Shown here in pieces: positions 1 to 5,152 of a stretch of DNA of 7,480 nucleotides (positions are counted from its first letter, which is position 1; each line of letters starts with the position of its first letter). The DNA comes from CAZSAT01 sp964604675 (GTDB lineage: Bacteria; Myxococcota_A; UBA796; CAJQPC01), in NCBI GenBank assembly GCA_964604675.1, contig CAZSAT010000215.1, positions 1-7,480 on the forward strand. The letters run 5' to 3'. Both the position numbers and the translations under genes were made by a program. Below the pieces are notes generated by a model that saw only the letters and a program-made list of their open reading frames with translations, made no database searches and had not been told where the DNA came from.

Positions 1-35
1 TAGCCCCCGCGGCTCCCGGCGCGGTACACACCGGC

Positions 36-458
36 ATGGCACGCTTCTTCGAGTCCATCCACGGGGTCTTCTTCGACGACCTCGACCCCTTCGAGATCCT
101 GCACAACGCCCGCTACCTGCTGCTCTTCGAGCGCACGATCGGGCAGTTCTGGGCGCACCTGGGCTGGGGCGGCGTGCTGGACGCGCAGCACAACCCCGAT
201 CAGTTCCACCTCGTCCGCGCGAACCACGTCGACTACCTCTCGGCGGTTCGCGGGGTGGGGCAGGTCCGGGTCCGCCTCACGGTCGCCAAGCTGGGCCGGA
301 CCTCCCTGGTCTTCCGCTTCCGGCTGCTCCCGCTCGACGAGGACCGCGACCACGCCGTCGCTGCGCGGGTGGTGGTGCGTGTGGACCCGGACACCCTGGA
401 GCCCACGCCGTGGACCGATGCGTTCCGCGAGCACCTTGCGCCCTACGTCGACGGCTGA
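36..458 (+). CDS. 4HBT/YbgC-like hot-dog acyl-CoA thioesterase
   Basis: A 140-residue protein of the 4-hydroxybenzoyl-CoA thioesterase type, expected to hydrolyse an acyl- or aroyl-CoA thioester in the cytoplasm. The N-terminal block DLDPFEILHNARYLLLFER (residues 15-33) matches the family signature of an Asp followed by a turn, the HNARY segment and the start of the long hot-dog helix. Asp17 is the expected catalytic acid. The hydrophobic strands expected later in the fold are visible around 78-99 and 108-117. Length fits the family (about 130-150). ATG 36 places the signature where relatives have it; the frame stays open to the window edge, so a few extra upstream residues cannot be excluded, and there is no good Shine-Dalgarno site. 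It converges on the metallopeptidase gene, 6 bases away. The substrate cannot be read from sequence. Family call is solid, exact function is not. Confidence 0.88.
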   Translation: MARFFESIHGVFFDDLDPFEILHNARYLLLFERTIGQFWAHLGWGGVLDAQHNPDQFHLVRANHVDYLSAVRGVGQVRVRLTVAKLGRTSLVFRFRLLPLDEDRDHAVAARVVVRVDPDTLEPTPWTDAFREHLAPYVDG

Positions 459-464
459 TCCGAC

Positions 465-1247
465 CTACTGGTCAGAGAGCTCGGTCGCATCCTCCGTCGC
501 GTGTCCGCGGCGCGCCCTGCGCGGCGGGCCGTCGTCACCAACGTGGCCTCGGCCGGCGTGAGCGCGCTCGCCGCCGTCCTGGCCCGGGCGCTTGCCCAGG
601 GGCCGGCGGACCGGCTCGTCGCCGTCCGGGCGCTCGCCGCGGACGCCCTCTCCGCGCTTCCTGGCACCCTCGCCACGCGCGACCGCCGGGAGCTCCTTCA
701 TGCGCTCCTCCACCTCCTCCGCGAAGGTCTCGGAGTCGCCGGGGAAGCCGCACACGTCGTGTGCGAGGTGGGCCAGCTCGTGCGCGAGCAGCGTGCGCCT
801 GTGCATCGGGCTCTCGGCCTCGGTCAGCACGATGGCGCTCTTCCCGCCCACGAACGGCCGCGGGTCGTAGAGGCCGGCCAGGACCTCGTTCGGGCCTGGG
901 CGCTCCTCCAGCTGGAAGCGGTCGCTCTGGTTCGCGAAGCTGGACTCCACCTCGTAGATCACCACCTCGGTGGCGCGGCAGCTGTTGGTGTCCCAGCCCT
1001 TCTCGGCCACCACCTCGTCGATGCGCCGGAGGGAGCCGGGAATGCCGCGCTCCATGTCGAAGGTGGTCCAGCCCAGGTCGCGGGACATCAGGGTCCAGTC
1101 GAGGGTGACCGCGCCACGGTCTACCCGCCCCCTGGCCAGCTCGGAGAAGGCGAGGTCCCCGACCGCCGGGTAGCCCGCGGTCAGGGCGTCCTCGACATGG
1201 TGGAGGGCTTCTGGGACGTCGCACGCGAAGAGGGCGATGAGCAGCAT
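465..1247 (-). CDS. HExxH metallopeptidase-like lipoprotein with charged C-terminal tail
   Basis: A 260-residue putative lipoprotein and zinc peptidase. It opens MLLIALFAC, a minimal hydrophobic leader ending in a candidate lipidated Cys9. Residues 156-160 are HELAH, a HExxH zinc motif, in the context LLAHELAHLAHDVCGF; Glu177/Glu178 about 17 residues later could be the third ligand of a gluzincin-type site. I cannot assign a named family. From about residue 190 the protein becomes a low-complexity Arg/Gly/Glu/Asp tail; the reading frame keeps GC-rich third positions there (AT concentrates at second positions), so the tail looks coded rather than frameshifted. Start 1247 was chosen because AAGGAGT lies 7 bases upstream. 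An alternative ATG at 1298, directly after the SDR stop, would add 17 residues including an Arg-rich stretch that could act as an n-region. Last gene of the four-gene minus-strand cluster. Reality of the gene is likely; peptidase activity is inferred from the motif. Confidence 0.78.
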   Translation of the reverse strand: MLLIALFACDVPEALHHVEDALTAGYPAVGDLAFSELARGRVDRGAVTLDWTLMSRDLGWTTFDMERGIPGSLRRIDEVVAEKGWDTNSCRATEVVIYEVESSFANQSDRFQLEERPGPNEVLAGLYDPRPFVGGKSAIVLTEAESPMHRRTLLAHELAHLAHDVCGFPGDSETFAEEVEERMKELPAVARGEGARKRGEGVRGERPDGDEPVRRPLGKRPGQDGGERAHAGRGHVGDDGPPRRARRGHATEDATELSDQ

Positions 1248-1254
1248 GAGCGGG

Positions 1255-1261
1255 ACTCCTT
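1255..1261 (-). promoter_or_regulatory. Strong Shine-Dalgarno site for the metallopeptidase gene
   Basis: On the minus strand this reads AAGGAGT, 7 bases before the ATG at 1247. It is the best ribosome binding site in the window and is the main reason for preferring 1247 over the upstream ATG at 1298. It lies in the 51-base gap after the SDR gene, so this last cistron can be translated independently of coupling. Confidence 0.65.
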
Positions 1262-1298
1262 GTCGTCCCCGCCCCCGACGCCCCCGCCGGCCGGGCAT

Positions 1299-2129
1299 TC
1301 AGATCTTCTCGCCGGTCCGCTTCGTCCAGGCCTTCTTCAGGTCCAGGTCGGCGATGGCGCGCACCAGCCCCGGAGCGAAGCGGGTGGCGTACCAGGTGGC
1401 CTTGTTCATCAGCCCCGGCACGATGTGGAACTCACCGCGAGCGATGCCCTGCAGCGTGGCCGCTGCAACCTGCTCGGCGGACTGCAGCCCGGCGGTGTCG
1501 GCGATGGCGCGGGTCTCGGCCGGCATGCGCTCCAGCTCCCAGGCGTGCTGGGGGGTGTCGGTGTCGGCGGGGAACAGCACGTGGACCGACACGCCGTAGG
1601 GCAGCAGGTCCTGGCGCAGGCAGTCCGAGAAGCCCGTGACGGCGAACTTCGAGGCCGCGTAGGCGGCGTAGCCGAAGATGCCGAGGAACCCGAGGGTGGA
1701 CGACACGTTGACCAGGTGGCCGCTGCGTTGCTGCATGAAGTGCGGCAGGAAGGCGAGGGTGGTGTAGACCGTGCCCAGGTAGTTCACCTGCATCTGCTGC
1801 TCGAACACGTCGGTCGGCGTGTCGTTCAGGTAGGCGGGCCAGGTGATGCCGGCGTTGTTGACGAGCAGGTCCAGCCCGCCGAGCCCCTCCAACACGACCG
1901 GCACCGATCCCTCGACCTCGACCTTGTCCGACACGTCCATGCGCACGGCGAGGTGGGTGCCGCCAGGGCCCGCCCCCTTCAGCTCCTGCAGGGCAGCGTC
2001 CAGCTTGTCGGGGTTCCGGGCCGCGATGGCCACGTGGGCGCCCTGTGCCGCGAGCTGGAGGGCCAGGGCCCTGCCGATGCCGCTCGAGCCGCCGGTGATG
2101 AGGACGCGCTTGTCTCGGTAGATGCTCAT
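1299..2129 (-). CDS. SDR oxidoreductase, 3-ketodihydrosphingosine reductase-like
   Basis: A 276-residue classical short-chain dehydrogenase/reductase, the usual length for the family. The Rossmann motif TGGSSGIG is at 12-19, an Ala-Ala-Arg-Asn cofactor segment at 36-39 (pointing to NADPH), NNAG at 91-94, the active-site Asn at 116, Ser143/144, and the catalytic YAASK at 157-161. Several stretches are unusually close to eukaryotic 3-ketodihydrosphingosine reductase (KDSR/Tsc10): VNYLGTVY (115-122), GIFGYAAYAASKFA, and FPADTDTP (186-193) followed by an ETR segment (205-207) and an EQVA segment (219-222). This suggests reduction of a 3-keto sphingoid base or a similar long-chain 3-ketone. KDSR proteins have a membrane-associated C-terminus; here the C-terminus is only moderately hydrophobic. 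The start ATG is preceded by AGGCGG overlapping the stop codon of the hydrolase gene 9 bases upstream, implying translational coupling. No serine palmitoyltransferase is present in the window, so the specific substrate is inferred. Confidence 0.9.
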   Translation of the reverse strand: MSIYRDKRVLITGGSSGIGRALALQLAAQGAHVAIAARNPDKLDAALQELKGAGPGGTHLAVRMDVSDKVEVEGSVPVVLEGLGGLDLLVNNAGITWPAYLNDTPTDVFEQQMQVNYLGTVYTTLAFLPHFMQQRSGHLVNVSSTLGFLGIFGYAAYAASKFAVTGFSDCLRQDLLPYGVSVHVLFPADTDTPQHAWELERMPAETRAIADTAGLQSAEQVAAATLQGIARGEFHIVPGLMNKATWYATRFAPGLVRAIADLDLKKAWTKRTGEKI

Positions 2130-2134
2130 CGCTG

Positions 2135-2140
2135 CCGCCT
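2135..2140 (-). promoter_or_regulatory. Ribosome binding site of the SDR gene overlapping the upstream stop
   Basis: The minus strand reads AGGCGG here, 5 bases before the SDR start codon; its AG belongs to the TAG stop (2139-2141) of the hydrolase gene. A ribosome terminating on the hydrolase would sit on this site, so coupled translation is plausible. The match to AGGAGG is imperfect (5 of 6). Confidence 0.4.
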
Positions 2141-3830
2141 AACCGTCGGGGCACGCGCCGGGGGCCGCGATGATGGCCAGGCCCGTGCGCGACGAAGCCA
2201 GGAAGCACTGGAGCTGCTGCCGCGGCTCGGGCGTCTGGAAGAAGACTTCGTGGCCGTCGTAGAGGCCGTCCTCGGCCTGTTGCACGAGCGCGCGGTGTTC
2301 GACCGGGAACGCCACCTGTTCGGCCCCAACCAGCCCCGCGACGCTCAGGTAGGTGCTCTGGTCGTCCCACGCCACGCTCTCGTCGAGCGCTTCGCCGGCC
2401 AGGTCGAGGGCGAGGGAGAGGCTGGTGGCGTTCGCGATGTCGGGGAGGATGTACGTGTCGACGATGCCCTGAAACATCAACACATCTTCCGGCACGCGCT
2501 CGGCCCACACGGGCGGGTCCGCACCCTCTCCTGCCCACTGGAGCAGCCCGAGGGCGGGGTCGTGCTCGTGCAGCGTTCGGTCGCTGTAGCCCAGCACCGC
2601 CTCGGCCAGGGGACGCACCTCCAGCGGGCTCTGCTTGTGCACGATGTTCTCGATCCAGCTGCCGCCGGCTCCCGAGAGCACCAGTCCACCGTAGGCCTCG
2701 GCGGCCAGGGGCGCGATGGTGGCGCCCATGGAGTGGCCGATCAGCACCGGCTCCTCGAGGTCCAGAGGCAGGTCGAGCTCCGCGAGCAGCGCCGGGAGCA
2801 GCCGCAGCTCCAGGGCCGACTGCTGGATGTTGCCGCGCATGGCGGCCGGGTTGGCCACGTTGAAGATGAGGAACTGTTCGTCGGAGCCGCTCACGTTGCG
2901 CACGCCCCCGTGGGGCCCATCGAGCTGCACGCCGACGAAGCCGGCAGCGGCCAGCTCCACCGCGGGCCCGGTGCCTGCTTCCGCAGGCTCGTCCGCAGCG
3001 GGCGCGATGCCCCGATCGAGCAGCGGGTCCTCCCCGCCGCCGCCGGTTCGGATGAACACGGCCACCGGCCAGCCCGACGCGGGGGCCGCACCCTCGGGCA
3101 CCGTGACGATCAGGCGGCCCTCTTCGTGGTGGTCGACCGCCTCGGACAGCCCGCCGCCCTCGGACCAGTACGGAGGCTCTCCGGTCTGGTACACCGCTGC
3201 CGTCACCCGGCCCTCCAGCACGTCGTAGGTCGGGTAGGACAGCGTCGACGTGGGGGCTTCGGTCAGCACCAGGGGCTCGGCGAGCAGCTCGTCGAGCTCG
3301 GCGGTCGGGTCCCAGGTGGTGAACACCGTGCACGCCACGTCGCCATCGCAGAGCGGATGCGGCACGAAGGCCTCCTCGTCTGCGTCGAGTGCGGTGATGG
3401 CCGCCCGGTACGTGGTGTTCGGTCGGAGAGGGAGACCCTGCAACGGCAGCAGGGAGAGCAGGTTCTCTGCTCCGTACGGTCCAGCGTCTGCTTGGAAGTC
3501 CACCAACAGGGGGAAGGTCCGGCCTTGCTCGTCGGACGCGGGGTCCACGTCTTCCAGCACGAAGGCCTCCAGCGGCAGCTCGGAAGGCGCCGTGGACAGC
3601 GGAAAGTGGATGGGGCTCGTGGTGCCGAATCCCTCGGCCGTGGCCAGCAGGTCGAGCACCTGCAGCACGAAGTCGTTGTCGTCGTGCGGAAAGGTGGACA
3701 GGTCCACGGTGCTGCCGCGCAGGGAGTCGCGCGGAAAGGGCGCGTCGAAGACCGCGCCGTCGAGCTGCATCAGCGCGTGCGGTCCCCGGGCGAGCTCGCC
3801 GGGAGCCACGCAGGCCAACAGGGCGATCAC
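2139..3830 (-). CDS. Alpha/beta-hydrolase lipoprotein (lipase/esterase-like) with N-terminal beta domain
   Basis: A 563-residue putative surface or periplasmic hydrolase. It starts MIALLAC, an extremely short leader with an acceptable lipobox (LLAC) and candidate lipidated Cys7. Residues about 20-175 look like a beta-rich module: a PFPRDSL segment resembling the N-terminal domain of bacterial virulence-factor (VolA-type) lipases, then LPLRPNTTYRAAIT (133-146), typical of Big_5/Ig-like strands. The catalytic domain follows: GGxG-like oxyanion region RTGGGGEDP (261-269), nucleophile elbow GHSMG at 365-369 (Ser367), likely acid Asp458 in FQGIVDTYILP, likely base His527 in YDGHEVFF. The start is GTG, sharing a GTGA overlap with the preceding lactonase-like gene, so the two are translationally coupled; no ATG, GTG or TTG was found in-frame for about 90 bases upstream. 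The substrate is unknown; an ester or lipid is a reasonable guess. Fold and triad are secure, lipidation is inferred. Confidence 0.88.
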   Translation of the reverse strand: MIALLACVAPGELARGPHALMQLDGAVFDAPFPRDSLRGSTVDLSTFPHDDNDFVLQVLDLLATAEGFGTTSPIHFPLSTAPSELPLEAFVLEDVDPASDEQGRTFPLLVDFQADAGPYGAENLLSLLPLQGLPLRPNTTYRAAITALDADEEAFVPHPLCDGDVACTVFTTWDPTAELDELLAEPLVLTEAPTSTLSYPTYDVLEGRVTAAVYQTGEPPYWSEGGGLSEAVDHHEEGRLIVTVPEGAAPASGWPVAVFIRTGGGGEDPLLDRGIAPAADEPAEAGTGPAVELAAAGFVGVQLDGPHGGVRNVSGSDEQFLIFNVANPAAMRGNIQQSALELRLLPALLAELDLPLDLEEPVLIGHSMGATIAPLAAEAYGGLVLSGAGGSWIENIVHKQSPLEVRPLAEAVLGYSDRTLHEHDPALGLLQWAGEGADPPVWAERVPEDVLMFQGIVDTYILPDIANATSLSLALDLAGEALDESVAWDDQSTYLSVAGLVGAEQVAFPVEHRALVQQAEDGLYDGHEVFFQTPEPRQQLQCFLASSRTGLAIIAAPGACPDG

Positions 3831-4681
3831 TCGTGCCCCACCACGACCCGGGCGTCGGTCTCCTCGGCGAGCTGCCGCAGCTGGTCGAGGCTCTCCTGGT
3901 TGCCCTCGGCGTCGCTCGTGAACCCGCCTGGCGGCACCGCGTTGTCCCAGCCCCAGCGGGTGTGGGAGGTGTCGCCCGCCAGCAACACGGCCCCCTGGTC
4001 GGTGTGCGCCAGGAAGGCCAGGCTGCCGGGGGTGTGCCCCGGAACGTGCAGCGCCCAGAACGATCCGTCGCCGAACACGTCCCAGGCGGTGTCGATGGGG
4101 CCTACGGAGACCGCGTCGTCGAGCTTGGGCGTGACCAGGTTGTGATCGCGCAGCAGGCGACGGTAGGTGCCGCGCAGCGGGGCATAGTCCGGCCGGCGTT
4201 GCTCGGCCTCGCCCGGTCCGATGAGCACCGGCGTGCCCGTCGGCACCTGCGGGAGGCCCATCACGTGGTCGATGTGGAGGTGGGTCAGGGCCACGCCGTC
4301 CAGGCTCAGGTCCCGGCTCTCCAGGATGGCATCGAGCGACTCGACGGCGTGGGGTGTGACGACCTTCTTCACCAGCCCGCGCAGCTCCATGTGTTCACCG
4401 TCCTCCACCGCCACACCGGTGTCCACGATCCAGGTGCGCCCCGAGGGGTGGCGCACCACGTGCACCGTCATCACGATGTCGCGGTCTTCGTCCTCGAGGC
4501 CAGCCGCCTGGGCCGTGGGGTGCTCGAGGTCGAGCAGCCCCGCGAGCGGGACCTGCCACGTGGCCGACACCACGGTGGTGAGGTCGACCGTTGCGGAGGG
4601 GGAGGACGCGGCTTCGGGCGCGTCCCAGGTGGCGACGGGAGGGTGGGGGATCCCACCGCAGGCGAGCGAGAAGAGCAGCAC
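3827..4681 (-). CDS. Metallo-beta-lactamase-fold hydrolase, lactonase-like lipoprotein
   Basis: A 284-residue MBL-fold hydrolase resembling N-acyl-homoserine-lactonase-type enzymes. All ligand positions of a two-metal site are present: HLHIDH at 134-139 (His134, His136, Asp138, His139), His216 in GHTPGS, Asp237 in GDTSHT, and His283 in the closing GHE. The final His sits one residue from the C-terminus, so the usual short trailing segment is missing. The N-terminus MLLFSLACGG is an ultra-short lipoprotein-type leader with Cys8. The start codon is GTG; an in-frame TAG at 4691-4693 rules out any longer N-terminus. No Shine-Dalgarno sequence precedes it. First gene of the minus-strand cluster, overlapping the hydrolase gene by 4 bases. 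Possible substrates include acyl lactones or other esters; quorum quenching is only one possibility and no AHL synthase or receptor is nearby. Confidence 0.9.
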   Translation of the reverse strand: MLLFSLACGGIPHPPVATWDAPEAASSPSATVDLTTVVSATWQVPLAGLLDLEHPTAQAAGLEDEDRDIVMTVHVVRHPSGRTWIVDTGVAVEDGEHMELRGLVKKVVTPHAVESLDAILESRDLSLDGVALTHLHIDHVMGLPQVPTGTPVLIGPGEAEQRRPDYAPLRGTYRRLLRDHNLVTPKLDDAVSVGPIDTAWDVFGDGSFWALHVPGHTPGSLAFLAHTDQGAVLLAGDTSHTRWGWDNAVPPGGFTSDAEGNQESLDQLRQLAEETDARVVVGHE

Positions 4682-4705
4682 GGTGCCGGACTATCGCGGT
4701 AGAGG
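4682..4705. promoter_or_regulatory. 24-base divergent spacer between operon and DUF523 gene
   Basis: Only 24 bases separate two divergent start codons, so promoters for both directions must extend into the opposite coding sequences. On the minus strand, GATAGT (4690-4695; 4 of 6 matches to a -10 box) lies 8 bases before the lactonase-like GTG, which would give a leaderless or nearly leaderless transcript. On the + strand AGAGG (4701-4705) serves as a weak ribosome binding site for the DUF523 gene. No convincing -35 boxes were found. Confidence 0.3.
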
Positions 4706-5140
4706 GTGGTGGTGGACGAACGTGTGCTGGTCAGCGCCTGCCTCCTCGGCAGGGCGTGTCGCTACGATGGCTCGGCCAAGCCTTCGGCGGCCGTGCGTGC
4801 CGCTGTGGAGGGGGCCGAGACCGTGGCGGTGTGTCCCGAGGAAGCTGGCGGGCTGGGCACGCCGCGTCCCGCCGCGTCCCTGGTCGGTGGCGACGGGCAC
4901 GCGGTGCTCGCCGGCACGGCGCGGGTCGTCGATGTCCACGGTGTCGACGTGACCGCGTCCTTCCTGGCGGGGGCCGAGACGTGCGCGCTTCCTGCCACGC
5001 GCGCCATCCTGAAGGCCCGCTCCCCGAGCTGCGGAGTGGGCCAGACGAACGTCCATGGACAGGTCTGTTCGGGGGACGGTGTGTTCGCCGCGCTCTTGCG
5101 CACGCGGGGGGTGGCGCTGACGACCGACGAGGACCTGTGA
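4706..5140 (+). CDS. DUF523 (TudS/YbbK-like) Fe-S protein
   Basis: A 144-residue member of DUF523, full length for the family. The hallmarks are all visible: VSACLLGRACRYDG at 9-22 with Cys12 and Cys18, CPEEAGGLGTPRP at 43-55, and ILKARSPSCG at 101-110 with Cys109; Cys93 and Cys121 are additional cysteines. A characterised family member, thiouracil desulfidase TudS, carries a [4Fe-4S] cluster held by three cysteines and removes sulfur from thiolated uracil without redox chemistry; a similar cluster is likely here, but the substrate may differ. No signal peptide, so cytoplasmic. The gene begins with three consecutive GTG codons (4706, 4709, 4712); the third has the best spacing (6 bases) from AGAGG and could be the true start, shortening the protein by two residues. 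It diverges from the lactonase-led operon and converges on the radical SAM gene, so it appears to be a single-gene unit. Confidence 0.93.
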   Translation: MVVDERVLVSACLLGRACRYDGSAKPSAAVRAAVEGAETVAVCPEEAGGLGTPRPAASLVGGDGHAVLAGTARVVDVHGVDVTASFLAGAETCALPATRAILKARSPSCGVGQTNVHGQVCSGDGVFAALLRTRGVALTTDEDL

Positions 5141-5149
5141 CCCCTCGTC
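5126..5149. terminator. Candidate bidirectional stem-loop between convergent genes
   Basis: GACGAGG (5126-5132) and CCTCGTC (5143-5149) form a perfect 7-bp stem around a 10-base loop that contains the DUF523 stop codon, ending just before the radical SAM stop (5153-5155). Its position between two convergent genes fits a shared terminator. There is no T-tract on either side, so it would not be a classical intrinsic terminator, and the arms partly encode the DUF523 C-terminus. Confidence 0.35.
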
Positions 5150-5152
5150 AGC

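Noticed and set aside
455..475. Imperfect stem CTGATC / GGTCAG as a terminator between the thioesterase and metallopeptidase genes
   Set aside because: Six pairs including one G-U, no T-tract, and mostly inside coding sequence; too weak to call.
1248..1298. Upstream ATG at 1298 as start of the metallopeptidase gene
   Set aside because: It would add an Arg/Gly-rich stretch that could act as a signal n-region, so it is not impossible; but its upstream sequence is a weaker ribosome binding site than AAGGAGT before 1247, and the added residues look like translated spacer.
1432..3333. A 633-codon Arg-rich open frame on the minus strand
   Set aside because: Same strand but a different frame from the SDR and hydrolase genes, extremely rich in Arg, Gly, Ala and Pro, with no domain; a shadow frame of GC-rich coding DNA.
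501..4145. A 1214-codon open frame on the + strand running antisense to four genes
   Set aside because: It is a by-product of GC-rich third positions on the opposite strand. Its product has no recognisable motifs and is biased to Gly, Val, Leu, Arg and Gln, whereas the minus-strand frames carry complete SDR, alpha/beta-hydrolase and MBL motifs.
3827..4681. Calling the MBL-fold protein a quorum-quenching AHL lactonase (aiiA)
   Set aside because: The metal ligands fit, but the same set occurs in many MBL hydrolases, and there is no substrate-specific evidence or quorum-sensing gene nearby.
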